Below are positions 22,065 through 33,763 of a stretch of 64,000 nt of DNA, piece after piece (position 1 is the stretch's first letter; each line of letters begins with the position of its first letter). The position numbers and the translations under genes are program-made. This DNA is from Elymus sibiricus (taxonomy: Eukaryota; Streptophyta; Magnoliopsida; Poales; Poaceae): positions 395,579,886 to 395,643,885 of the forward strand of contig CM077666.1 in assembly GCA_039707655.1 (NCBI GenBank), given 5' to 3'. Below the pieces are notes generated by a model. The model was not told the origin of the DNA. It searched no databases and saw only the letters and a program-made list of their open reading frames with translations.

Positions 22065-25000
22065 TGTGGCACCCCGGCTCAGAGCAACCGGTTTACCTTG
22101 CATTGCCAGCCCAGAGATCAAGTCTTCTGGCAACACACAACAACTTGGTACAGAAAACAACCGCTTTATTGATCTCTTAGCGGAGACATAGGTTTACATC
22201 TTACATGAAGAGCGAGGCCAAGCGGCACACACGGTGCGGCTGCACTTATGTACATTATTTAGTAGACATGGCAGGGGCCTCGATGATAAGTGAACTACTA
22301 CGCGGCAGCGGAAAGACGGGGTAGCGGAACTCCATTCCACAGGGACACTGCTGGGACACGGCCTAGATCACGACATAATGCTCGACGTCAACTCCTTGCA
22401 CGGCTTCTCCTGCATCTGGCATGATAAGCCAGGTGAGTACTTTGAATGTACTCGCAAGCTCACAGCAAACAAAACAAGTGCGACAAACAATAACAAGGCA
22501 TTTAACAGATTTAATGCATGAGCAATATGCTACTCAACATGAGAGGTGCGTGAAACCTTGCCATGGTCCTCGGGACCAACTTACCATCTTGGGGTTACCG
22601 TGTAACCACCGTTCATAACTTACCAACGGGATCCTTACTTGATCACATTCATACCTTTCATAGTGATCCTCGATCACCGTTTCTGCATGTGCCATCTTGT
22701 GAGTCTTAGTGTGCAAGATAATTATTTCTATTGACCCACGGTGTGACCTACTACGAACTGTGTCCATATCCGAGGACGCGGCTATCGATAGATTATACAC
22801 TCTGCAGAGGTTAGTACACTCTACCCACAATATGGAAATCATGGCCTCGTGCTCCCATTCGGGTGGACCAATGACATTCCGACAAAACCAATCTATTGCA
22901 TGACACTCTCCCGGCCACTCCGACACACTCCCTTTTGGGCTATGTCCTGGGTGACCCTGATGTCAACATGTGACATCCGCCACCTCTGTGGCTGCCACCA
23001 TCGTGGCCAAACATCAAAACTGCCCCAAATGGGGACCTCGGTACCATCAAAACTTGGGTCCTCAAGGTTATGACTGCCTACCGGGCCAGGGTAGCGCCAG
23101 AGCACAACCTTCCCTCGGAGGAGGCACCGGCGAGAGGCATGATAATAGACCACATTAGGGCCTTCCCATCCAGGCAAGTGTGGTTGCACTGGTGAGCTCG
23201 ATTCGGTGGCACCATGACTCGATCAACAGCATGTTCAACTTGGATTTATTAACAGGTTTAACTTGAAAAGAAAATGATTCGAGCCATAGTGAATGAATGG
23301 ATGCACGGGTCACGGTCATGAAATGGATGCATCATATTACTACATGAGCATAAGACATGATACCTACTGCACACTATTCAAAAACAACATGTACCTTACT
23401 GCATATTATCAAAATGACAAGATTAAAGTCTATGCAAGAAAGTCTATGTAGCAAGTTATTTTAAATAGTGAATAAATGATGAATTTAATTCAATTAAACC
23501 AAGTCATTGCAATGCCATCCTTGCATATGAATGTTGTGGCTTGCCTTGGTTCAGAGGAGTGTCACAGTACTCCTGGTCTTCTCCAACACAATTAGAAGTT
23601 TCTGAAAATAATTTAAATGCAAAAAGAAAATGTCACATAACACTATTTATTGCACCAGAAATTCTCAACAACAAGGAAAATTCTGAAATTTGGCATACAG
23701 AAAGTTTGGAATTTTACAAACCAGTAGCAAAAAGAATCAAATCATTTGGACTTATAGATTAAAAGATATGGCTGGTCAAAGTTTGAATTAGAATCTGGTC
23801 AAATCTGATTTAAACAGAAAAACCAGAACAGGCCACGTCGAAGGTGTATTCTGGAAATACGCCTCCACTTAGGTACCGATTCGGGAGCGAGAGAGAGAAT
23901 GACAGGTGGGGCCGCGGTGTTAGGGTTAAACAGAGAGAGGGAGGGAACAGGGGGGCGGCGGCGCTGTCGTCGGCGGTTCTCCGGCGAGGAGACGTCGGCG
24001 ATCACCGGAGAAAGGGGGAACGGGACAAGCTCGATGAGACGATCACGTATGTACCTGAAACACAGCCAGGGTTGGTCGGACGGCGTCGCGGCTAGCTTCT
24101 CCAGAGACGGCGGGCGGCGGAGCTCGCCGGAGTTGACGATTTCGGTGACAATCCGGTGAACCCTTGGTACCGTCATGCTCAGGAGGTCGTCACGGTCTCA
24201 ATGGTGGCGGTGGTTCGAGCTGGGAGGGCCTAGGGCGAGTGCTATGTGCTGGGGGACCCGCGGCGGCCGCCGACGAGGTTTGAAGGCTAGAGGCCTTCCC
24301 GGCTTGCCACCAGCTGCAGGAGCTTGATTAGAGAGAGGTGAGGTGGGTTAGGTTGGTTAGAACGAGCTGGGGAGTGCGGCATTTATAGGGAGAGGCGGGG
24401 CAGGGTTCGGGTGTCGCCGGAGCAGTGTGGGAGGGTGAACCGGGGACGGTGTGGACTCGGGCGAGCAAGGGGACGATGCAGGCGATGCCAAGCACAGTGC
24501 TCGCACGCGTACTCGGGCGCAGGCGCACTAGGGGGGGCACAGGACGCGCGTGCAGCCACTGTGCCGACCGCTAGCGCCGTGGCCGCTTCCGGCGTGCGCG
24601 CTACCCACGACGGGGCGGTCAGGGAGAGGTTGGGGGAGACGGAGGGGTGTTCACTGAGTTGATTGGACACGCTGCGGTGGCTCGAGGGGATTGGATGGAC
24701 GGCGGCCGAGATGACCCGACGTGCAGAGCGCGGCGACGAGCGCGGCGACAGACCCGGCGAGCACTTGCGCACGGGCGGTCACCGCGTGCACTGTCACAGG
24801 GATGCTTTCGATGCTACCACACTGTGTCTATGGTGTAGTCCTTTCAACGCGGTGCCTAAAAACACTCTGGGATCGCCAAGTGGAGCAATGGAGGTGACTT
24901 GAGCTAGCTCAAAAGTTTCTGGATAGAAACTTCCTCCAAATGCTGGGGACAAATGGCTAGGTGGTTTGGGCTGAAATTAGGCGTTTAAGCATTACTTAGG

Positions 25001-25394
25001 AAGGTCCTTAAGTGGTAAAAATTTCAGATCAAAAAGATCAAGGAATAATATAGTTGCTTCACAAAGTGACCTTTCTGGCCAGAAGCAAAAATATTTTACT
25101 GTGCTGAAATTCTCCAAATGACCATGGGATATTTTTGCATAGGAAGGTGAGGCATGACCCAAATAATATTTGGGAATTTTCTTGGGATTTTTAGATCAAT
25201 AAAAATAGGGGTTGCTTTGGAGCTCTGTGGGGAAAAGGGCATTTTCAGAGAGAAAAAGGGCATAATGCCATTAAATAAAAATACCTAATGGCATTATTAT
25301 GAGAGGGATGAGGTCCAGGGATGGTTTATGGATAGAAGAACCCACTTGGAAGAAAATCAAAATAAAAGAAAAAGGCAAAATCCAGGGTGTTACA
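22065..25394 (-). repeat. 5' LTR of element D
   Basis: 3330 bp, highly similar to 12952-16354. It differs in length through loss of about 85-90 bp near 25350-25365 and a doubled 12 bp unit, GAGCGCGGCGAC, at 24726-24749. The twin palindromes are at 22782-22809, the GAGTAC/GTACTC repeat at 22435-22453 and the TATA box at 24380-24387 (minus strand). Confidence 0.93.
24380..24387 (-). promoter_or_regulatory. TATA box, D 5' LTR
   Basis: TATAAATG on the minus strand; the expected core promoter of element D. The GC-rich region upstream in the element sense (24390-24830) is typical of these LTRs. Confidence 0.6.
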
Positions 25395-25813
25395 GCCAAT
25401 TAGCTCAACATGCAAAGCATTACCATGTATCATCGGTTGCAAAGATTTAACATGCAAAGATAAAGCACTTTCTCATGACAGTAGCAAGCATGATACCCAT
25501 AGAGATGACAACACACTAATCTGGATTAAGGACGTAGGCCGGTACCAACCTACGCGAGGAAATTTATTCAAGTAATTCCAGAAAAGAAGATAAAGCACTG
25601 ACAGGAATCATTCAAGGGTATCCTCTTGTGAGATTATATCGAGAGATTATCAAGCACTTCCAGCAGAGTAAAAGCACCGGCTAGAATACAATCCATAGTA
25701 TCCTCTTGTGCAGTTCCACTAAAATGTACAATTGACACAACATGATCCCTGTTTGTAGAAGTAGGAATGAGGTGATACCTTCATTAGCTTAGTGAGAAAT
25801 GATAGAAAGACAA
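25395..25813. repeat. Continuation of degenerate repeat tract (right of element D)
   Basis: Begins with the second GCCAA duplication (25395-25399). It then continues the tandem tract seen at 11528-12951, with AAAGCACTTTCTCATGACAG and a TACCAACCT block in the same order as at 12560-12655. No gene is supported. Confidence 0.7.
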
Positions 25814-27088
25814 TGTAACACCCCAAAAATATCCTCTTTTGAATTTTCAAATCTTTTATTCAAAATAAAAATTTCTTTGGATCACCATGGTCTTTTCTCT
25901 CTTTCTTCTGTTTGAAAATCACTTCTGAATTTTTAATTGGGTTTCAAAAAATTTAAAATGGTTTTTAATTGATGGTTTATTACTTGAGTAATTATTTTTG
26001 GAGGATCACAAATATTTTTCCTTTAGAAATGTTTTTGAATAATTAAAATTATTCCAATGAAATAGCCCATTTCATTGTTTTCTAGCACTTATAAATTCTC
26101 CCAACAATTTTTCTGTCACTTCTAAATTCTCATTCAAATCATCCTCACACCCTAGGACAGTATCCAGTACCTCTCCTCTCCACAAAAATATTTTTCTCAT
26201 ATTTAATAAATTCCAAATTTGGAATTTCAATTAATCCTAGTTTCTTTGATTTACAAAGGAACTATATTTTTCCTAATTCTTCTGCACCCACAAAAATTAT
26301 CCTAGCTACTAGACAGTATCTACACCGCATTTCACCAAAAACATTTGGTTCCTCAGTTCAAAATTTTCAAATTCCATTCAATTCAAATTTGGACCAGATT
26401 CAAACTTCCTGATCAAAACCTATTTTTAATTGCTCCAAAAATTCTGAAACTTTGCCAACCTCTCTTTTATGCATCAACACCTCACCACAAAAATTCCCTA
26501 AAATCCCTAGAGCTCTCTAGCATTTTGTCAAACACCTGGTGTGCACACAGTTCATTACTGTCAAAAATTCAGAAAACAGAAAGTTCAGAGAGAGGGGGAA
26601 ACGGCGCCGTGCACTGCACTTCATCGCATCTCCTCCTCATCCACGCCTCCTCTCATCATAAATGGGTCGCCGAGACCCCTCTGGTCAGTGGCTCACCATC
26701 GATGACACAGTAATCGGCTGGTGCAGTGGCCACCATCCTCGGCTGCGGCGGCCGAGCGGATCAACACGGCTGTTGCTGCCTTCACTCTCGCCCACCGCTC
26801 CTTCCACCAAATTCTCCACGCGTCACTCGCCTCCGCAGCTCACCACACCGTCCAACGCCACCCCGGCCCTGCCTGGCAGTTGCTGAAACGGATCGCCACC
26901 TGCCATGGCCGTATGGGAGTCATCTCGGGGATAAGGCGATCAAGCTCGAAATCGAGCACGCTGGTACTTCGAGTTTCTTCCATCGACCTCACTAACCCCG
27001 CACCGACCGCGCTCACCGCCCAAACCAATCTCGCCGGCCGGATTTACTCTGACGTCATCCATTCCACCTTTGACCTCCTCGGCTCGCC

Positions 27089-27096
27089 TATATAAG
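27089..27096 (+). promoter_or_regulatory. TATA box, A 5' LTR
   Basis: TATATAAG after a GC-rich stretch; the copy in the 3' LTR is at 61680-61687. Likely core promoter of element A. Confidence 0.6.
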
Positions 27097-28663
27097 AGCT
27101 CCCCGAGCTCCGTTGAGTAACCGCACCACACCCACACCATCTCAATCGAGCTCTCGAGCACTCCCTCGACCTCGAGGAGGTCGTCTTCTCCCTCTCCGGC
27201 CACCCAATCCGCCACGGTACCCAAGAATCCCTCATCGACGTTAGGCCATCTCCACCACCAAAACTTCATCAGTAACCCTCTGGTCCACTGTATCACTCAT
27301 CCCGTGCATCAATTCGATGCTTCCATGCCTCTCCGACGAGATCCGCAACCACCCGACACCGCCGTCCGCCGGAGACGACCTCGCCGTTGTTCTGGTGCTC
27401 GCCGGCGACCATCACCACCACCCACCGGCGCGGAAGGATGCCCTGAGCACGCTCGTGTCCTCGCTGCCCTCTGGAACGCCGGCGATCGTCGTCGGTGATC
27501 GCTGCATCCCCTCTGTGCACGCGCGCGAGCGCATTTGAATTCAAACCTGACGGGTGGGGCCCATCCATCAGCGTTTTAATCTTTTTCCGTTTAAACCGAA
27601 AGCGTATTTTGTCTGGTTACACTTTTTACGCTGGAAAGCGTATTCTGCCCGAGGCGTTTTCTGTTTAAACCGCACAGGGACCTGCTGGCAATTGGATTTT
27701 TGCAGAAAAGCCCCTGGTTTTAAAAGCTTAATAACTTTTTAACCACAACTCTGTTTTAATTGATTCTTTTTTTGAAATTCTTATTTTTCACTCTATTTTT
27801 TTAGTATTTATTTGAAAATATTTTGAGACAAATTTTTGGCACTGTTGCAAAAATTTAATTTGAATTTGTATTTTCATTTTATGGAAAACGAACAGGGGGC
27901 CTTGCCGGGAATTTCGAGGGATCATCTTCTGACTACTTTGCTCAAGGCAAGCATTTTGAACTTGGGATATGGTGATTGCATACACGTTTGCATCCATTCG
28001 AGATTTCACTGGTTATATGTTAAATGGCATGTGCATGCATGGTCATATCACATGTGCATTCTTGCATGCATCCAAGAATCTTTCTGACATGTACAAGAGC
28101 TGTGAGAAATCGAGGAGTGTGTCTCCTGCCTTGGACGTGCTGGTGGGCATGGGCCATATCATGACACGATGGTGTCACCGTGGCATACGAATTATGCCGG
28201 TCATAATAACAACACCTCCTGAGTCGACCTAGATCGAGTCTTGTTCCGTTAAGCCTAGTTAAATACCGTGCTCCCACTAGTCTTCCCGCGAGGGGAGTAT
28301 GGTTTAGTAAGTTGCTAACCCCTGTCTGTGTGCACACCACCTAGAGAGGCCACGATGAGGGTTCCACGGCCATGGACTAATGCCAGTCATCAGGTCAGGG
28401 GGCATGGGTGTATCCGGCTGGGCCAGGAGGGGGGCACCCCTTGTAATCCGCGCATATTAATAGTGATCCCATGCTATTCGAGACGATGGTCTCCCCGACT
28501 TAGAGTTTTTCTTGAACGATGCTTTGGGTGATTCCTGGCATCCGGAAAGTTAATCTGGTGTGTGCTGGTCAGGTGTGTTTTCAACCCAAAGACCATGATG
28601 GGAATTAGTCAGTGTCCCGGTACTGACTAAAGAAATCCTTTACTTGTGGGTAAAGAGTACACC

Positions 28664-28691
28664 CTCTGCAGAGTTATATCTATTCGAATAG
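28664..28691. promoter_or_regulatory. Twin-palindrome motif, A 5' LTR
   Basis: CTCTGCAGAG (28664-28673) and CTATTCGAATAG (28680-28691), both perfect palindromes, followed by a GYCGYG-type stretch. Shared with B, C and D. Confidence 0.8.
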
Positions 28692-28884
28692 TCGTGCCCA
28701 CGGTCAAGGATGTTAGCTGGGAAGGGTCAAGTGTCGGTCCCGGTGTTGGTCTTCAGAGGAAATAATTAAATTGAACATGTTTCATTTTTGCAGGATAATT
28801 ATTGTCACCACTAATGTTGTAATGAATATTATTGCTATCATGAATGTTATTGTGGACTAACCCGTTTCTCTTATATGAATTTTC

Positions 28885-29036
28885 CTGAATATCTCTTGGG
28901 TTGGCTAGTCTACCTGAGATATTCAGTTTTCTTTTCTTTTCTGAGTGTCACTTGGGCTGGCTAGACTACCCGGGCACTCAGCTTTATTTTCTTTTCTGAA
29001 TATCTCTTGGGATGGCTAGACTACCTGAGATATTCA
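28885..29036 (+). repeat. Three consecutive hairpins with one conserved loop
   Basis: Hairpin 1: CTGAATATCTC (28885-28895) with GAGATATTCAG (28916-28926). Hairpin 2: CTGAGTG (28941-28947) with CACTCAG (28975-28981). Hairpin 3: CTGAATATCTC (28996-29006) with GAGATATTCA (29027-29036). All three loops have the form TTGGGnTGGCTAGnCTACC. The stem of hairpin 2 differs in sequence from 1 and 3 on both arms yet stays paired. Confidence 0.85.
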
Positions 29037-29044
29037 TTTCTTTT

Positions 29045-29240
29045 CAAGACCTATCGAGGCGTCGCTTTCAGACACCCATTAGGCATTTCTTTTCTAGACC
29101 TCTCGAGGCGTCGCTTTCAGACACTCATTAGGCATTTCTTTTCAAGACCTCTTGAGGCGTCGCTTTCAGACACCCGTTAGGCATTTCTTTTCAAGACCTC
29201 TCGAGGCATCGCATTTAGACACCCGTTTGGCATTCTTCTT
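29045..29240 (+). repeat. Four tandem copies of a 49 bp unit
   Basis: The unit AAGACCT...GAGGCGTCGCTTTCAGACAC...GGCATTTCTTTTC repeats with exact 49 bp spacing (AGACC at 29047, 29096, 29145, 29194). The copies differ by a few substitutions. A further 7 bp-arm hairpin, TCGGGCG (29249-29255) with CGCCCGA (29262-29268), follows. Confidence 0.88.
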
Positions 29241-29430
29241 GGAATTTCTCGGGCGGTCCAGCGCCCGATGTTCCATTTAACTTTCTTTGTTTGTCACTAA
29301 AATTATATATTCAATCCTCCGCACCATGTTAGTATTTATCATGCCATGATTAAATTTTGATCAGCATAAGCATATCATTTAGTCTAGCATGAGCATATGC
29401 ATTCGGTATATCTTTCGTTCATAATGTTTG

Positions 29431-29452
29431 TGAGTACATTCCAACGTACTCA
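29431..29452. repeat. TGAGTAC/GTACTCA inverted repeat, A 5' LTR
   Basis: Arms at 29431-29437 and 29446-29452. The B, C and D LTRs have the same six-base core in the same relative place, shortly before the LTR's 3' end. Confidence 0.85.
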
Positions 29453-29741
29453 CAGGCTTGTCCCTGGCTTGTTAATTTGGCCAGACCTGGAGGAAGACGA
29501 GCTTGTGGAGGAAGATTGCGCTAGCGAGCCCGACGCTTAGAGGTGTTCCCAATCAATCAACTGTGGTCTTGGAGTCTACCACATGTACCATCCGCAGTGC
29601 TTCCGCATCACAAATAAAATAGTCAAGCCTCACACTGACGCTTGACACTACTTTATTGTATCAGTGTGTATCTTCACCACCCACTGTCATATTCTGCCAC
29701 CATATATTGTCAAGGTTGTAATAAATTGTTGAGCACTCTGG

Positions 29742-29746
29742 CTCAA
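29742..29746. other. Target-site duplication of element B (left)
   Basis: CTCAA before the B LTR; the identical copy is at 53604-53608. Confidence 0.92.
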
Positions 29747-31091
29747 TGTAACACCCTAGTTTTCGCTCCTTGTTTTTTATCCTTTACGGGATTGGACTCA
29801 CGTTTTCTTTTCGGTGTTATTGGATTTTCTCTCGCTCTTGGATATATGAAGATGGTCATTCAGTCTTGCCTTTTCTATCAGACCAGAGATTCTCTTCAAC
29901 CCAACTTGGCCACCCAAACTATATTCTCAGGATTTTGCCGCTAAAACCCTAATTCTAGCAGTTACAAAGGAACCCCAATTTTCTTTGATCTGTTGCCTCC
30001 CAAACTTTTCCCAGTCATCATTCCATATTTATTAACCTTGGATATGTAAAAATATTGCCAAGTCATTTACAATATTTTTCATTTAAAATTAATTCCTTTT
30101 TCTGCTGTTTAAAGGAATTAAATCCAGGAAAATATCTATCCATCTCCAAAGTTCATGAAAACTTGTGGAGATATTCTATGTGATCATATTGAGCTCCCAT
30201 AAAAATATTGGCAATAATTAAATAAGGGAAATTGCATTTTCCTATTTAAAGCCAATATTGCACTTTGGGCACTTTGCAAAGGAACTACCATTTTGGTAGC
30301 CAGGAAAAATCCCAAATAATTTGTGGAGCTTCTCCTATCTATATCTTCACCATTTCCATCAAGATCCCAAGTTCCATAGTTCAAAGTTTGAGAGCATCAT
30401 CCAATTCTAGTTTCTGGACCTATTTTAAGGTTGTGAAGCAACTATATTTTATATTGCTTCAAAAATCTTGAAATTAATCCAGGACCTCACATTCTCTATA
30501 TGATGTGATCATGCAAAAATTCACATCATTTTATCCAGCCAATTTCTCCCAAAAATTCCATCTAGTTTCTGTCCAGATTCAATCTCTGTGAAGGAAGTAC
30601 CATGTAGAAACATCCAAATGAGCTGAAATTTTTCCAGCTATCTCTCATGACCAAATCATAACCCTATACAAAAGTTCAGCTCATTTCATTATGCCATGTG
30701 AGCACAGCTTCCAAGTTTGGATTCTGGACCAAAAATTGCAATTTAAAGGAAGTATATGCAAATGAGGTCCAAGTGGCTTCAAATTTGGCAAGCATCTAGT
30801 CCTTCCTACCATAGTTCAATATGACAAAGATTCAGCCCCTCTCCTTTATTTGTTTTTCCAGAAAAGTCCACCCAAGTTTCTGATCAGAAACATTTTTTGG
30901 TCAAAATTTTCCCCCTCTCAGCCTTCCAGTGGATTCCAGCCACCCCTAGCATCTATTTGACCTCTGAGTCATGCATGAGACAAAGTTTTGGGTCAAGGCG
31001 TGCGCCAGAGAGCATTTTGGTGTGGTGACCACGCGAACGGCAAGCAGAAGCGCGCGCTCTGCGCTTGGTCTGCTTCGCGCAGTCGCCTCCG
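29747..31091 (+). repeat. 5' LTR of element B, first part
   Basis: Begins TGTAACACCCTAG and matches 49236-50571 of the 3' LTR. It is interrupted at 31091 by element C and resumes at 43287. Confidence 0.92.
31087..31091. other. Target-site duplication of element C (left)
   Basis: CTCCG; the identical copy is at 43282-43286. The uninterrupted B 3' LTR shows a single CTCCG at this place (near 50576), confirming the insertion site. Confidence 0.95.
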
Positions 31092-32056
31092 TGTGACACC
31101 CTGGTTTTTGGCAACTTTTTCTTTTCGAATTCTTCCTGGCTTTAATTGCAATTTGGCTGGATTTTGAACCTTTCCAGTTGACTTTGGACATATGAATTCC
31201 TCTGATTAATCCTAAGCCCTCAGTTGGAACCTCTGTGAAGGAAGTACTAGCTAGAGGTTTCCAATTGAGCTGAAATTTTTGTGGCATCTTCTCCTTACCT
31301 AATAACCCTGCCACACAAAAATTCAGCTCCAGTGGATCAACCAGATGAGTGCATCAAGCTCATCTCTGTTTCTGGTTCAGTACAGCAGTTGTACATGAAC
31401 TGCATTCAAGTCTTGATCAAATTTCCTCAAACTTGGTCAGATCATAGTCCTTCCAACATAGATCACCCCAGACATCTCCTTTGGCTCCATCCCCACATCA
31501 CCACTCCTCTAGATCCCTCTCAATTTCTCTGTCAGAGACTGTAGCTGAAGCTACACTTCACACCAGAGTGAACCTAGCCAAACCCAGTGCACAGAGGAGC
31601 TAAATGACCAAGGGAGAACACCCTAGACATGGTGCGCTGGACTGGGACGGCCTGCAGACATCAACTCCCGTGGTGAGCACGACAATGGCATGCCAGCCAG
31701 CGTGCTCTGCACCTCGCTCGCCTCTGTCATGATCGTTCCCGAGCCCTCGCGCTGCCAATCCATGTCCTGGGGTTCTGACTTGGTCGATGACGTCCACATA
31801 ACCCTCTCCCGACCCTTCCCCTCATCGGAGAAGCCCTCGGCGGCCGCCACGGCACACGCGCACTGTGCCGCCCGTGCGGGCACAGTGGCTGTGCGGCGCG
31901 TCCCCTTCCTCGCTGGCCGCCACCGACCGCCTTAACTCCGCCTGCTATCTCCCATCGCGTCGCCCGCGTCGAGCCAGCCAGCGCAGCGTCACGACGCTGG
32001 CGACATGACCGGAGCTTCGCCGTTTCCAGAGAGCTCGCCCGAGCTCCTCCCCCTGC

Positions 32057-32065
32057 TATAAATAG
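32057..32065 (+). promoter_or_regulatory. TATA box, C 5' LTR
   Basis: TATAAATAG in a GC-rich stretch; identical at 41211-41219 in the 3' LTR. Confidence 0.65.
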
Positions 32066-33475
32066 CCCTCCCTGGCCTCTCTCCGCTCCTCACCCCACTC
32101 CTCCTACTCCCAATCGAGCTCCCGAGCCCGGAGCCACGGCTGAGAGGCCCTCTGGCCTCGCTTCTCGCCGGAGATCCGCCGCCACCCGAGCCAAGCCACC
32201 TCGCCATTCCACTCCTTCCCGAGCTCCACTGACCCCACACGCGAGCTCACCGCACTCCACTGACCTCGCCTGAGCCTTTCCCGAGTCGAATTGCTGCCGG
32301 AATCGCTGTCTCTGACGACACCCGAGCGCCGCCGCCGCCGGAGAAGAAGGGGACGACGTCGTCCGGCCATCTCTCCTCGCTTTACTGGTACGTGCGTGTT
32401 CATCTCAAAGCGCTCGTTCGATTTCCGCAGTCACCGGACCCCGCCGCCGTCCGCATCGCCGGCGAGCATCTCCGGAGCCCCGCCCTCTCTCTGTTCCCTC
32501 CTCTCTCTCTTCAAACCTGATAGCGGGCCCCGCACGTCAGCGACTCGCTCACGCACGCCAAAGCGGTAAGTCGAGGCGCCCGAGCAAAATACGCCTTTGA
32601 CGTGGCCTCCTGTCTGATTTTCTATTTTCTAATTTAAATCCAGATTTTGACCAGAACTTTGACCATCCATAACATTTAAACCATAAGTCCAAATCAATTG
32701 ATTCTTTTTGCTCTGAGTTTGTCTTGAGCTCCTCTATTTCTCTGCAAAATTTGGTATTTTTATCTTGTTCACAGAATTTCTGGTGAATAGAACAGTAACA
32801 TGTGCTATTTTCAATTGCATTTTAAAAATATTTTCAGAGGGAAATAACTTTGGATTTGAAGACCAGGAGTTTTTGGACAACCCAACAGAGCAAGACAAGC
32901 CATGTCATCCATTGCATGAAGCATTTCAATAGTGTTGGTCATATAACTAAATTTCATGCATTACTTTTAATATTTGATAATTCTTAGTAAATTATTTAAA
33001 TGTCTAGCTACTGCCATGTTAAATAATTTTGATGAATATCCATGATGCTTAATTGCCTGATAATATTTAATTTAGTTGGTTGATCAAGAGCCACCTACCC
33101 GGACTTTTCCGTGCAACCACATTTGCCGGTATGGGACGGCCTTGACTTGGTCTGGCTTTGTGCCCTTTTATCGATGCCACCAACTAGGGAGGGTTATGTG
33201 TGCGTGCTGCCCTGATCATGTAGACGACCATAATCCTGTGAGCCCAGTTGAGTTATTTTGCCGGCGTCCCCGTTTGGGACAGTTTGTTTGGCCACGACGA
33301 TGGCAGGTGTCATGGGGTGACACAGGGGCCACCCAGGACATGACCCTGGGAGGGTATGATTGTCGGTGGTACGGTAGAAGGGTCACGGTTCAGGCAGGTT
33401 TCGTTGGAATACCACCGGTCCACCCGAATGGGATCACGAGGCCAGGTACTCCATGGTGTGGGTAAAGTGTGCATC

Positions 33476-33505
33476 CTCTGCAGAGTGTAAAACCTATTCG
33501 AATAG
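33476..33505. promoter_or_regulatory. Twin-palindrome motif, C 5' LTR
   Basis: CTCTGCAGAG (33476-33485) and CTATTCGAATAG (33494-33505). The 3' LTR copy is at 42630-42659 and is unchanged. Confidence 0.82.
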
Positions 33506-33744
33506 CCGCGTCCACGGTATTGGACAGTTCGTTTAGGCCTCTCTAGGATGATCAACCATAATGATAATAATGATGGAAGAACTTGTCTTATGTACGGAAG
33601 TGCTGTGTGGCTTGTGAGCATTCCGAGGGTTGTGGGACAACCCAGATAAGAGTAAGTTGGTACCAGTAAGTGAATAACCTAATCCCTTAACCTGTTAATT
33701 GCCATGCTATTGTTTGCTGCATTGTTTGGTTGCCATGTGCTTGC

Positions 33745-33763
33745 GAGTACACTCCAAGTACTC
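33745..33763. repeat. GAGTAC/GTACTC inverted repeat, C 5' LTR
   Basis: Arms at 33745-33750 and 33758-33763; the 3' LTR copy is at 42899-42917. Confidence 0.85.

Larger units (their letters stand above)
12952..25394 (-). mobile_element. Element D: complete Gypsy chromovirus (Tekay-like), minus strand
   Basis: A 12,443 bp element with LTRs at 12952-16354 and 22065-25394 and 5 bp duplications GCCAA on both sides. Read on the minus strand the order is 5' LTR, primer-binding site, ORF0, gag, protease, RT, RNase H, integrase, chromodomain, purine tract, 3' LTR. The Gypsy domain order, the chromodomain and LTRs over 3 kb fit the Tekay/Del/RIRE3-like chromoviruses. The copy is dead, with two frameshifts and several stops. 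It sits in a degenerate tandem-repeat tract. Confidence 0.93.
25814..29746 (+). repeat. 5' LTR of element A, first part
   Basis: 3933 bp up to the insertion of element B; the last 121 bp lie at 53609-53729, giving about 4054 bp in all. The first 1.4 kb aligns to 60397-61801. In the AT-rich first 530 bp I count about nine substitutions by hand; the GC-rich stretch near 26660-26780 differs much more, mostly C/T and G/A. Confidence 0.88.

Noticed and set aside
29045..29240. CRISPR-like regular repeat spacing
   Set aside because: Units are contiguous 49 bp tandem copies without unique spacers, inside a plant retrotransposon LTR.
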